Source: Corbicula japonica (lineage: Eukaryota > Mollusca > Bivalvia > Venerida > Cyrenidae). From it: DNA of 64,000 nt. Below, in pieces: positions 46,001 to 58,475 of the stretch. The DNA lies in assembly GCA_038501625.1 (NCBI GenBank), contig JAZAYU010000038.1, positions 868,001 through 932,000 of the forward strand. Direction: 5' to 3'. Numbering within the stretch: the first letter of the stretch is position 1; each line of letters starts with the position of its first letter. The position numbers and the translations under genes are program-made. The notes under the pieces were generated by a model. The model saw nothing but the letters and a program-made list of their open reading frames with translations, had not been told where the DNA came from and ran no database searches.

Positions 46001-47646
46001 AGATGCTTGAGATTTGAGACTGGTTTCCATGCTCAGTTTTATAACCTTGGGTACTGATGTTAAAAAATGAGTTTTAATGAGTTTTAAATCAGTTAACATA
46101 CTAGTCTTTTACATAATATAGTAATTGAGGATGTATATGTATGTTACTTATTTAATTTTCTTTTTGTTCCTGTATGTATGGAAGATGTTCATGCATACTT
46201 TGTAATTGGGATTTAACACTGTAATTAAATATGCATCTCTGCTTTGATTGAATGACATCGAATTCTGTCTTGTATCAAATCTGTTCCATTAAAACTGTTA
46301 TGTGACTGATGTACGTTTTAGGTATTTTGTCATTGAAATATTGAACTAATCTTCAAACTAACGAATTAAGCTGTACTTTTCTTAAAATATATCGCCGCTC
46401 ATATGAATGTTGTTATTTAAAATCTAGTATGTTCCTCAGTTTTAAAGCGGCATTACTTCAATTTAACCAGCTCTTGTATGAAATATTACATGTATTTAGA
46501 ACTATAGGCACAAATTTGCAGCATTAGTTCGGGCTAATAAAATTTTAATTTACTAAAATAAATTTAATCCAAGCGACTAAAAGAGAAAGTAGGATTTCCG
46601 AAACGTCACATAAATCGAGATCGCGCTTGTAGTGGTCTCTTCGTCGGTGCTAAATATAGCTCCATTATATTTAGCTTCTTAAAAGTTCGTTAACTATAAT
46701 TTAACAATATCATTGAAAATCCCGTCTATAAGAAAGAATTTGATCGGACCTTTTGTGTTCTGTTAGAGTGTTTATATATTGGAGTCAAAATGGTATTTTC
46801 TCACTTAAGTTTAGGGCTGGGGCTTTAAGAGACATGCGAGTCCATTCCTCCGGTGTTATCCTAGTATAATACTAGTAGCTATAATTGAGCTGTTTCATTC
46901 AGGTCAGAAATACAAGGATAAGATAGTAACGCAAATGAGTTGTTTCATTTAGGCCCGAAAAGGAAGCTTAGGATATATTATCAATGCAATTGATTTGTTT
47001 TTTAGGTCCAAAATTAATTTGTTTTATTTAGGTTCAAAATCAAAGGCTACGGTAGTAATGCAATTGAGTTTTTTATTTAGGTCTGAAAAGAAAGGCTATG
47101 TTATTAACGCAAGGGAAACTGCACCCGGAAAGGCGCAAAGACTTATGTTTACAGATGGTACAAGTTCTTGGGAAGATAAGTCTTATTTAGATATGTTGTG
47201 AACGTTTAAAATGTTACAGTCTCTTAGTAAAAATCAAGAATACTGTTCTAGAGTATTTAAGGGTTACTGGTGTGTAGGTTTAATACAATCATGTATAACG
47301 TAACCTTATTAAATAAAATTTCTAATCTGAGGATATTGTATTATAGAGGGTTATAAAAGAGCATAAATCTATATAACAGCAATCCGAAAAATGGAAACGA
47401 GAGTAAATTTATGAAACAAAAAAAACTACCTTTTGCGGTTACATCTTGACTTTAACTTGGCTTGGTACTTGGCTGCTTATGTGCATCAAACGCCTAAGTT
47501 CGCATAGAATCGATCATGAAATGGTATACATGTAATTGCCGAGTTTTCACGTCCGAAAAAACAAAATATTAACCCAGTTAAATGATGATGATGATGATGA
47601 TGACGACGACGACGACGACGACGACGCAACGACGACGACGACGACG

Positions 47647-47708
<62 letters not shown>

Positions 47709-50700
47709 CACTGCAAGTGGTAAGGCTATCGCTGTTCCAGGCGAGAACATGGGCCTCTATAAAGCATGGAAACTTGGCGGCAGACTCCCATGGAATGTTT
47801 TATTTCGACCTGCCATCCAGATGTGCATTGAGGGAATTCCACTGGATTATAACCATGATAGCGGCATTAAAACAAACGCCGAGCTTATCAGTAGAAATGC
47901 AGAATTAAAGTAAGTACACTTTCACCGAATGTCCCGGTTGATTTATTCGCTGGTTTAACTAACTAAGGGTTAAATTTAGATTATTAAGTTTTTCTTATCA
48001 ATAAAATCAGTTCTATTCTGTTTTGTTGTTTGCATTTGTACACACTAATTTTAAGTTTCTAGTGTCAAAAATAGAAATAATATTTCATACCTATGTAATT
48101 TAAACGTCTGGCAAGTATAACCCGCGCATAATATTAAAACAACGGTTGCTGCCGCTGATGCTTAATATTTTAACACATTACTATACATTCGGTTTACTCC
48201 GAAAATCGAGATTCGAGGGAATGCGAAGCTCAGTTAGATTTTTGTTTCTATATGCTGTTTAATACGAAGAGATACTTTATCATCAATTTCCCTTCTTAAG
48301 GTGTTTCTTCTACCCATGCTTAACGTGTTCATTTCGCCATACATTTAAGTTGTCTTTGTAGAAAGTTGTTAACTAGCAATTTAACCGGAGAGCTTTTGAA
48401 GAAAGGAGAACTTCGAGTGATGCCAAAGCTTGCACAAACCCTAATCGAAATAGCAAACGATCCATTTACATTCTACAACGGTTATCTAGCGAGGGATATA
48501 GTGCAGGACATCTCAGAGGCAGGTGAGTATGCAATAAAACATTTACATTTGAAAGTTGAGACCCACCGTATTATTTCGTTTGATACATTATCAAGATTTT
48601 GACACTTTCGATATCCACAGAAAAGAAAATCATTTTCAAAAATGTCACTTGCTGCAGGTCAATGCATACTGCAGTTATATTGCTCGTATATAAAAGATTA
48701 ATTTCCAGTTGGTATCTAATAATATCATTATGCGTCTAAGACACAGGGTGGGGAATCACGTGACAAAAACATGGCCGCCAACCAAAAAAATTCTCTCGGT
48801 TCGAGGTAAGTTTTTACTTGTTTCTCGCTTATTTCTAAACCATTTAACCATTTTAAATGAAATAAACACTAAAGTACCTCGTACACGAAGACCGATTGCA
48901 TAGTGTATTCCAAATTTTGCCAACTTTTGTAGTTTATGCGGTATTTCGTGTACAGTGTTTGGCAGCTTGCACTGCTCGGTGATAGGGTACACTTGGATCT
49001 TGATGAAATCGTTCTTCTGGCAAGTTTTCGCAAGTGAGCTGATTGTTGCATGAAAAATTTGTTATATCCCGACAGAAAAAATGCTTCTGGTGCAGACTTA
49101 TCCAGTTTCTGTATGCAACTGATGTGAAAAACGCAAAAATGGAAAATGATAGGGAACACTGGCCGCAACGTTGATGATAGGGAACACTTGCATTGTTTTG
49201 AGAAGCAAACTGTTTGCCAGTCGGAGCGATCAGTTTCGAAACGGAGCTAGTCCGTTGTTGTTTTTTTTCAATAAAACATAGATATTTGTTTTCTTTGTTT
49301 AAATTCTTATGATCAGCTACGAAGTTGTTAGAAAGGAGTATTATTTAATACAGGTGAGTCTTGCATAGCTAGAAATGTAAATCTCTGAAACGTTTGCATT
49401 TATGAAACAAAGCACTAGAAAAAATACCACAATTCGTATTAGAGATTTTCAGTGAACGTTAAGAATAATATGATGCGCCAAAAAAATAATAAGCAAGAAA
49501 GCATGATTACAGTTAAAAATGTTATATACTCAGTACATTTAAAAATGTAGATTTTAATGTCATGTATTTTGAAGATTTTTCCATTTTTACAAGATCTGAT
49601 GCCTCAAGCAGAGTAAAGTCTTACACCAGACTTATGAAATTTAATGTATCGACGTCATGATGCACGTGACATGTTAAATTCCACACTTTGCGCTTGATTT
49701 AAACGTGTATTAAAATTTCGTCATGTAGCACTTTATTTGTCCTTGATCGTATAGTGGGTTTTGAATAAAAGAACACTGTCCTGTTTCTGCCGTTTATTAT
49801 TTCTAGAAGTTACTAATAGCCCATCCAAAATATTCCGCGATTTATTATCTAAGTACCCAAAACTTTCTAAGACTCAAACTTTCCAGATCTAACCCAAAAC
49901 CTCTAAAACGCTCTTAGAACTAGCTTTCCAAAACTTTCCAAAACTTAAACTTTCCAGATCTAACCCAAAACTTATCGAAAACTAAACTTTCTCAGGCCTG
50001 CCAGGTGTTATGTACCTGTTCAAAGTTTGATTGACAGGTAGATTCCCTCTAGCAGACTTGTTTAATCAAACAATGATAGCCAATGATAATTCTGGTAAAA
50101 TAATTCTCCAGGTAAATTAGCATTGCTAGTATCAGAGAGGCAAACCAAAGTGTTACGTTATTAAAGAGGCGAATTACAAAAAGTTTTAAACTTTTACATA
50201 CCAAAATATTAATGTCCTGACCCCTATTTTGTTACCTATCTTGTTACAGCAGTTTTATTGCTATGTACGTGTGAGCAGTCGACCGTAAACAGTAAAACAT
50301 GTTTAAAGGCTTTGTGCCAATCTGTACTAATGCCAGGGCTTATTGTATTGACGTTCTTACGTTTAGAATCGTATGCGTAATCTGCAGCATAAAAGGCAGG
50401 GTCGCATACAACTGTTTTCACACTCATTTACTTAAAACAAAACAACATCAATATTTTAGCTATTCTTGTCTTCAGACATGCCGCCGATCAAACACATTAG
50501 GGATTGAGGAAAGAAATTCATTTATTCACGTTGTCAGCCACAATAAAATCTTGCTGAGCTTCGACAAGCACTGACTTATGAATGGAAAAAAATATGCCCC
50601 AAGAACAAAGTCTTAGTAGCGTAACCTCCCTGTTGTAGGCTACTGGCTGGGAAGATGCTTCTTGGGACATTTACAAACAAGTATTCTCTGCAAAGCCTCG

Positions 50701-53700
50701 TCTGTCCCCGATTCATTTTGCGTTGTTTGCACTCTGGGACGTATTGGAGTTATGGAGGTTTTTATTATGTTACCCCTGAAATTTGAAGAAAAATATATGG
50801 ATTGTAAATTCGATTTCAATTCAGCAGCTTCGAATAAACAAACATATTATTTAAGAAAACTTGAAAAAGATTTCACACCAGAAACTTACTTGTAGATATT
50901 TATTAGCCAGCTTACTACTTAGGGAACGTTATAGGCTCTTACAAAGCTTTATATTAACAAAAAACAGCATGAAACAGTTTTTATTTGTTTAAATCACACT
51001 GGCAAAAGTATTATTTTAACAATAATATATTTTAATACATTTATAATAGAATTAAAAATGAAATATGAAATATTCAAAGATTCAAATCTTCCCAGCTAAG
51101 GCCTACAATACGGAGGTTAAGCTACTGCGACTTTATTAATCAAATCAACGTCCCCCGACTTTTTTATTAAGAGAAGGAAAACCTTTTAAATTAAATTACA
51201 AATGTAGTTTCAAAATGACTTTGCTTTTGGAAAATCACAGTCGTGTTATGACTGTATCTAATAGTGCCTGCTCGTTAATGTGGGTTCATGTCATATCCCG
51301 CAAAACATGCTTATATAAAACTATAATAAGTATTTATGTTTGTTAAGTAAATGTTATAAGAACCGCATCGATATTTATTGCTGTCTGCAGCAAAATAATT
51401 TTTTATTATAACAATGTCTATACCATCTTATAATTCACCAGGTTTCAAATATAAAAAACATTATTATAGGATATCTCGCCTGTATAAAATATATTATCTT
51501 TGTCAAGATTCTTTAATTTATGACTAAAAGACAAAAACACATTTCAATATCTACTCTTTTGAGATTGCGGAAACCGAAAGTCGTTTTAAAACTCAGAAAT
51601 CGAATTTTCAATCTAATGTCGTAAACAAAACGCCCTGGTTTGTTTTTACACTACATTACACTCAAACTGGAAAAGTTCGTGTTTTGTATATAAACGTTCT
51701 AACTGTAATCATGATTTCGCACATATGTTGTTTTCTAGCGCATCACTATAAGCACCATGTTCTCTATTTCTTTTATAATCTTCAGAAAATCTGCTTTATT
51801 CAAATTATGATATCTTTTCCAGTGTTTTATTTCATAAATGCAAACGTTTCAAAGATTTACATTTCCAGCTAAGCAAGACTGTTTTGTTAAATAATACTTC
51901 TTTCTAAAAACTTCGTAGCTGATCATAAGAATTTAAACAAAAAAAAATATAATATCCATGATGTTTTATTGAACAAAATACAACGGACTCGCTTGGAATA
52001 TTCGCAAACTGATCGCTCGGATTGGCAAACAGTTTGCTTCTCAAAAATACAAGTGTTCCCTATCTCCAACGTCGCGGCCAGTGTTCCCTATCATTTTCCA
52101 TGTTTGCGTTTATTACATCAGTTGCATACAGAAACTGGATATGTCTGCACCGGTAACATTCAGTCTGTCGGGATATAACAAATTTTTCATGGAACAATCA
52201 GCTCACTTACGAAAACTTGCCAGAAGAACGATTTCATCAATATCCAAGTGTACCCTATCACCGAGCAGTGCAAGCTGCCAAACACTGTACACGAAATACC
52301 GCTTAAACTACAACAGCTGGCAAAATTTGGAATACACTATGCAATCTGTCTTCGTGTACGGGGTACTTTAGTGTTTATTTCATTCGAAATGGTCCAGGAA
52401 TAAGCGAGAAATAAGTAAAAACATATCTCGAACCGAGAGATTTTTTTTGGTTGGCGGCCATGTTTTTGTCACGTGATTCCCCACCCTGAAGACACCCTAA
52501 AATGTTAATTGCCAAGATAATTTGGTCATAGAAATATGTTTTGCCATTTGGTAACTTATGGTGACCCACTTGAAATAGCTTTGTGATTTTATATAAAGAG
52601 ATCTTTCAGGTGGAATAATAACTCTTGAAGACCTAAACTCATACACAGCTACAGTGCAGGTTCCTGTCATGCTGAACATAACGGGAGGATTTACTCTGAT
52701 GTCTGCGCCACCGCCATCTAGCGGTGCAGTTGTCTCACTTATCCTGAATATACTAAATGGTAACGCATTTTGGTTTTTAGGATTTGTATGGTTTGGTTTC
52801 TTATTAAAATTTTATTCCATGTTATTAATCTCTACGCTTTTTTCTTAGGAGAGGCTGTGTTTTCAAAATGTGGCTTTAGCTGATAGGCATATTTCACTTT
52901 TCTATAAATAATAAATTGGATAAAAAAATCACGAAAATTATTTTTTCGAAACTTGCTTTAAGAACTATAATAAATATGGAAAATATAACATTGCTTACAT
53001 TTAATACAATGTACCCTGGTATTCGTGAACGCTAAATGCCTAAAGTCAATAAATAAAAATAATACCAATTTATAAAATGTACTGACATATATCCTTTTTA
53101 TGTTTCAACTTCAATGCTGAAAGCATAGCAACAGAGGAGGGTGCAGTAGAAGTTCTACATAGAATAACCGAGGCGTTTAAACATGGCTTCTCTGTTAGAT
53201 CTGTTTTGGGAGACTCCGAAAATGAGGACAATATATTTAAAGACAGGATTGCAGAGGTAAATGTACATCAATGTTTTGGAATTTCCAAAGGAATCATAGG
53301 AAATAACATATTGCGTCAGTTGAAGGTTTTTACCTGATTGACGTCATTGGAGATATTAATAGAAAATATGCATATCAGGAATGACCTCATCCAGAAGACA
53401 CAGCTTTTATGCACAGCTAAAATGTAGAGAAGAGAAGAGAGCATGGTTATACAGGAATACTTTTAAAAAAGGCACGCTCATTTAAGGTAAAAGAGAACGC
53501 GATTGGTTTCCGCCTTGGAACGGTTAGTGGCAAAACATTGTGTCACTGGGGGTTTAAACCAGGTTCTAGGGTAAGGAAAAACATTTGAAACATTGTAAAA
53601 AACGAGGTAAAAACTTTTATTCCAGTTGCTGTCAAACATTACCTCTCTAGATTGGGGCGAATCGCGAAGAGCTAAAATTACGAGGACAACTCGTGACACT

Positions 53701-56476
53701 GCTTACTATGAGCCATCATTTGATGGTACAGCCGGAGGGGCAGGAACGGCCCATATTTCCGTGTTCGGACCAGATGGTGATGCCGTGTCTATCACTAGCT
53801 CGATAAACACATAGTAAGTTTGAAAAATGTGAAAAACATATTTTATTTCGTCCAGAAAATTGTATTATTCAGTGGAAAGCTTAATACAAATTTACATTCT
53901 TACGAAAACAAAATGTTTTCTATCTCTTCCATATAATATAATAATACAGTCTTACACCATTTAAACACTTATTCAATTGTCGCCGATTTTTTGTTGTTTT
54001 TTCTGTGTCACCCCTTTGAAAGTAATGAGAAGATGCCATTTTTAAGTATAAAGCCATTTTCTTTTTAAAACAGCGTTCTTCAGAATAATACTGACAGTAA
54101 ATTAAAACTCAATATAAAACAGAAACACATTCCATGTACATTGATTATATATACTTACACTCAGAGTAGTATAATTCTATACATGTATTTCCTAATTCCT
54201 TTTAGCTTTGGTTCTAAAATCATTGGAACTCGGACTGGAATTGTTTTTAATAATCACATGGATGATTTTTCCACACCGAATACGACAAATTTCTTCGGTA
54301 TACCAGCCTCTCCCGCCAATTTTATTAAACCTTACAAGCGTCCTCTTTCGTCAATGGCTCCAACGATTGTATTGGATGCAGCTGGTGACGTCATTCTTGT
54401 AACAGGAGCATCCGGTGGATCAAGAATCATTACTTCAACGGCTCTGGTATATAAATTGTTTTGAAAACAGCGTATTATAAGAGTTACAATTATACTTTCC
54501 AAGCACTGTTTCAAGACTCATGAAAGTCAGAGACCACTAAATAGTTTCCCATAGACTTACATTATAAGATTTGGTCCTCATGTGATTTAGTTTACACGAC
54601 TGTTTCCAAAACTACAACAGATTTGAAAAGTGGAACGAACTCTTGGGCAAATCACCAACTCATTCTCTCAGTATATCAAACCGAAAGTAACCACCCCCAG
54701 AATGTAAACAAATCTTCAACCCAAAATAAGGAAAATACCAACTTCATTCAAGTGCCACAAATCTCATTTCAAACAGTGTTTCAAAAAATCATTTTTATTA
54801 TAAAGCATATAATTAAAGTTATTTTACATTTTTGAAAACAAAAAAATATTTTTATTCTCTATAGTTTCGGCCAATGAACTTTGAAAGTGAAGTAAGCCCG
54901 AATCGTCCCTAGACAAAATTGTCCAAACCGCGACAGGCTTTTTTATTTACTGTCCTCTGACCTGAAGAGGTTTAAAAAAAATCAAATACTATTAGGTGAA
55001 AAGGGAACTTTGAAAGCCACTCAACAAGATAAAATATAAATATTTTTCTAGCTCGGTTTGAACTTAAAAACGAAGATATTATTTAGTATGTATATTTTCA
55101 GATTACGAGTGAGAATTAGACTATTCACTATTTGTCGTCAGAATTGATGTAAATAAGTTGCTTTAGTTTGAAATCTCCATTTATTACTTGAGGAATATCT
55201 ACTGTAACATAATACCGCTAAAACAAAAATAAGATTTTCCTATTTTATGGATTCCTTAATGCTGAAATGTTTGTTTGTTTTTGTTTTTTAAAACCTTTTT
55301 AGGTATAATATGTGAACAATTATTTCGAAAAGCAATATTCTGTAGTTAATTTCTGAAGTTAATTTCACGCCAGTTGTCTGATTTTATATATATTTAAGTC
55401 AAATTTTATTTGAACTTTGTTACAAGAGCATTATAGAGACGATATGGCTGAAGTTGGGTTTGAAGGAAGCTATTGATTTACCAAGGATACATCATCAGCT
55501 GATTCCTCCAGAACTCAGAATAGAAAAAGCCATGCCAGAGGTACCATTGTGTTTCTTTTCCTCGAAAGCATATAACCACGTGATATTAATAAAAGTGTGT
55601 AATTTTACTTTTTCTTTAGTTAGTCAAAAGTTAGTTACAGTATATAAGTATTTAATGATCCTATGTGTCTTTCGGCTGTCTTATTATATACTTATGTGCC
55701 ATGATAAAACAAATAGTATGAAAGCTGAATTTTTACAAAACGCAAAACTCAAAAGATGTTTAACGAAAGCTAATTTCAAGTATAGTGTTTGTGCATGCTC
55801 TGGGGTGTGGAATCGACACTACGTGTTAAAACTCTTCACTTTAGAATTATTATATTTTTTTATTCCCTAGATAAGTTATTTCAACATCAAATTAAAAATT
55901 AATAATGTCTAAAATCTTGATGATAGTCCTATCATCAAGTTTTAAACATAACACGCGATCATTACTGATCAGTTTTAGAGTGTATTGCACATGAATACAT
56001 TCTAGTATCCTAAATATTTAGTACGCTATGTCTGGCAAGGCCCAAGTACTAAAGCGAGCTATGATTTTATCTTTATAGCTTTGAGCAGAGTTGTCGGTTT
56101 CTTTACCGCATATATTATAATTAATTTTTATTTGTATTTTTACTAACTGCATAATTATACCTGTATTAAGAATAATAAATTTATTGTACTTTAAAACAGT
56201 AGTACTTTTGTAATGCAATATCAAGAAAGCTACTCAATGACTAATACTGTTCTCACTGTTTAATGTTGTGTTATTTTTATTTCGCAGATTATACAAAAAG
56301 GACTTGAGGAAAGAGGTCACACTTTAGACGTACAGAACAGCTTAGGGTCAAGGATACAAGCAATTTTACGAAAGAGTAAACATGAGAACACTGTTATGAG
56401 TATGCTCGACAGGAAAGAGACAGGGATTTACTCGTACTGTGACCCGAGTAAAGATGGAGCACCTGATGGCTTCTAA
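43015..56476 (+). CDS. GGT1: Gamma-glutamyltransferase / glutathione hydrolase, 12 exons
   Basis: Exons: 43015-43028, 44798-45067, 45732-45857, 47081-47179, 47718-47909, 48362-48522, 52610-52759, 53129-53256, 53626-53813, 54206-54446, 55427-55540, 56288-56476. All phases agree and give 623 aa. The product is a type II membrane protein: a short cytoplasmic tail, an anchor [20 protein letters not shown], and a Ser/Thr-rich stem. Ectodomain landmarks are [32 protein letters not shown] (substrate-carboxylate Arg), IAVPGE, the autocleavage site GAGTAHIS with nucleophile Thr421 (codon 53746), [17 protein letters not shown] and GASGGSRI. The family cleaves the gamma-glutamyl bond of extracellular glutathione. 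Key residues look intact. Weak points: the 14-nt first exon, a GTCTTA donor after 47179, and the exon 8 acceptor. The length is slightly above the ~570 aa of mammalian GGT1. Confidence 0.85.
43805..43945. repeat. MITE family 1, full palindromic copy
   Basis: Near-perfect palindrome with ends CCAAGGTTATAAAACTGAGC and its complement, stem GAAACCAGTCTCAAATCTCA and AGCATCTGATTGGCTGAAAT, and centre GGCGACCAGTCGCC. Located in GGT intron 1. Confidence 0.85.
44070..44130. repeat. MITE family 1, fragment
   Basis: Short palindromic remnant: AAATCTCAAGCATCTG, then GGCCTGAGATTTGAGACTGG and TTCCCAGTCTCAG. In GGT intron 1. Confidence 0.55.
45920..46050. repeat. MITE family 1, full palindromic copy
   Basis: AAGGTTATAAAGCTGAGATT, then GGAAACCAGTCTCAAATCTC and the complementary right half ending TTTTATAACCTTGG. 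In GGT intron 3, just after the 45732-45857 exon. Confidence 0.8.
46885..47100 (+). repeat. Tandemly copied splice-acceptor junction in GGT
   Basis: A ~50-bp unit made of intron end plus exon start is repeated about five times. TTCAG or TTTAG followed by GTC/GCC-type exon-like sequence occurs with AG at 46901-46902, 46951-46952, 47004-47005, 47030-47031 and 47079-47080. Only the last continues into an open coding exon. Confidence 0.65.
47582..47709. repeat. Compound trinucleotide microsatellite
   Basis: (ATG)n passes into (ACG)n with one interruption and then a long (ATT)n. It ends 8 bp before the acceptor AG of the GGT exon at 47718, replacing the usual polypyrimidine tract. Long Asp, Ile and Leu runs in frames across it are repeat artefacts. 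Confidence 0.95.
48744..52488. mobile_element. 3.7-kb DNA transposon with long inverted arms in a GGT intron
   Basis: The arms of about 675 bp (48744 to ~49420 and ~51810 to 52488) are reverse complements. The outer ends are CAGGGTGGGGAATCACGTGA and its complement, flanked by AAGACA on both sides (48738-48743 and 52489-52494), a perfect 6-bp target duplication. The core (49420-51810) holds no recognisable transposase. It contains a short CCAAAACTTTC-type tandem repeat at 49855-49995. Both arms carry a ~97-aa frame reading inward with [10 protein letters not shown] and [20 protein letters not shown]; they are ~85-90% identical. I cannot tell whether this is coding or simple arm identity. It sits between exons 48362-48522 and 52610-52759. 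Confidence 0.85.
53518..53570 (+). repeat. Dispersed repeat with GGAACGGTTAGTGGCAAAAC core
   Basis: Copy of the family at 28585 and 37478, followed by GGGGGTTTAAACC and AGGTTCTAGG. In a GGT intron. Confidence 0.45.
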
Positions 56477-56716
56477 ACCTTACCTTTTTACACAGAAATA
56501 AGGAATGCTGAAGAATGAAAATTATAAATGAACTAGACTGAAATCGAAAAATTAAAGAATACTTATAAACATGTATATAGCAATCACAGAAAGACGTGGC
56601 TATGTCGTCAACAGCTCTGTATGAATCAGCGACAGTGAAGGATCACGAGTGTGTTAATAATCCGAGGAATCCCATTCAAAGTCCTCCTGCAGACTTGATT
56701 TACATCTGATATCAAA

Positions 56717-56722
56717 AATAAA
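56717..56722 (+). terminator. Poly(A) signal of GGT
   Basis: AATAAA lies about 240 bp after the GGT stop codon, followed by a T-rich run from 56740. This is the first canonical signal after the stop. Confidence 0.55.
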
Positions 56723-56913
56723 TGAATAACTGTTGTTGAATTTTTTTTTATTAAGCTACATGTTCCTACGAATTTGGTAGTGTCGGTTTCTGAACGTTAA
56801 TAAGCCTAATATCTCACGTAAATTTAAAATAAAATTTACGACTTATGTTACAGTGACAACACAAGCGATCATGATAGGATTGACATTTATGTATAAGGAG
56901 TTGCAGGACTGTG

Positions 56914-57056
56914 CCCAAGGTTATAAAGTTGAGCATGGAAACCAGACTCAAATCTCAAGCATCTGATTGGCTGAAATAGCGACCTGTATCCATTTCAGCC
57001 GATCAGATGCTTGAGATTTGAGACTGGTTTCCAAATTCAGTTTTATTACCTTGGGG
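56914..57056. repeat. MITE family 1, full palindromic copy
   Basis: Ends CCCAAGGTTATAAAGTTGAG and a complementary TTTTATTACCTTGGGG, stem AAACCAGACTCAAATCTCAA, with CCATTTCAGCCGATCAGATG in the right half. Just downstream of GGT. Confidence 0.8.
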
Positions 57057-57329
57057 CCTGGTCTCAATAATATTTTTCGAGTCTCGAACTTTCGATTTCA
57101 TCCACATAGAGCTTTACCCTTAAAAGTAGTATGTCAAAAAGTATTGATTAATTTGCATATTATTGTGAATGGAAATTCTAATAGTGTGAAGATAGTAGTT
57201 GTGGATCTTCTGAAGTTAGAATTGTTCTATTTGAGATTCCAGACAAATTATTCTTGCATACCAGATCAGGTCATCCGGTGTTTTCACCCGTGTAGGAAAT
57301 TTCGATCCTACACCCCCCATGTAGAATGA

Positions 57330-57395
57330 GTCACGTGAGTGACGTCACGTCTTCAAATATCTGACGTAATATATTCAAGTTAGTGACGTCATTTA
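57330..57395. promoter_or_regulatory. Cluster of CRE/ATF-like and E-box motifs
   Basis: CACGTG is followed within 60 bp by TGACGTCA (57341), TGACGTAA (57363) and TGACGTCA (57383). This matches consensus cAMP-response/ATF sites and an E-box. The target gene is unknown, though a GGT-like start exon lies 1.6 kb downstream. Confidence 0.3.
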
Positions 57396-57496
57396 TAAAA
57401 AAGATTGCTTTAACGTCAATATTTCAGCATAATGAAAATAAATAAGTTTGTATACTTACACAAAAATGTTATAAATAATAAAAGGTATGCAAGAAA

Positions 57497-57652
57497 AAGT
57501 ATCTTGCATGAGAAATTCGGTAAAGATAGAAAAATCTGTCACCTCGGGTGAACTGTTTTGGCGGGAACTCGGCAGAGCCTCGTTCCCGCAAAACAGTTAA
57601 CCCTCGGTGACAGATTTTTCCATCTTCACCTCACACTCATGCATGATACTTA
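57497..57652. repeat. Palindromic hairpin element
   Basis: The arms AAGTATCTTGCATGAG and complement, then AAAAATCTGTCACC and GAACTGTTTTGGCGGGAA, with the loop CTCGGCAGAGCC. Non-coding. Confidence 0.7.
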
Positions 57653-58475
57653 TAATACATTTTAACTAACCCCTAAATCCAATATTTATTTAACATAGTG
57701 CTCTTGGTACAAATGTTTCAAGTTAAGTTATTGTTCAAGGGCTAAGGATACCTATTGCAGTGCTTGTGAATCTAAGAAAATTTCAGTGTTGTTTATAATT
57801 TTAAAGTTATTTTTGCTCATTGACCTTCAAAATGTAAACTTTGAGGTTCTGGGTCTCCGAAAAAGCTTATGGCCACTCATGTTTGCTAATTTTTTTAGCA
57901 AAGATTGCCTAATGTTCATTCCAACAAACAAACTGAACCACATTCTAACATAAATTTACCAGTGTTGCTCAACTTGCAAAAGCACCATTCATCTATAAAG
58001 TTAAGGATAGCTAATAAAGTTGTGTTTAGTCCCTGGTATAGAGCATAGACATGTATGCACGTATGTATGTGAGTTCATTATAGCGTTTATTTTATAAATA
58101 CACGTTCATCTATTTAACTTGTAAATTGATACATAATACTCACTCGTAAGTCAATTAAATAGTAGAACAAATTCTTAAAAAGTTTTTAATATTATAGTGT
58201 GCATATTTTTTGCAAGAGTAACATAAAAGGTGAAAATAGTACTTATTAACGCCAAATTCGCTTGAAGATAATTGATAACCGAAAATACTTTTATTTTCCT
58301 GTATCTGCCATTACATCGTGCTAAATTATAAAAACATATTATCTAATGACTGTCTACATATCCATAACTAATTACAGTTAATGTAAATATTATATTTAAA
58401 AAAGAAACGGTGAAAAGTAGGTGGAATTAAAGTAGCTACATTTAAAATGCTAAAATCATTAGCAGAGTTAAGCCT

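Noticed and set aside
47536..47913. Long frame with poly-Asp, poly-Thr and poly-Ile runs
   Set aside because: The runs are the microsatellite at 47582-47709. Only 47718-47909 is real GGT exon.
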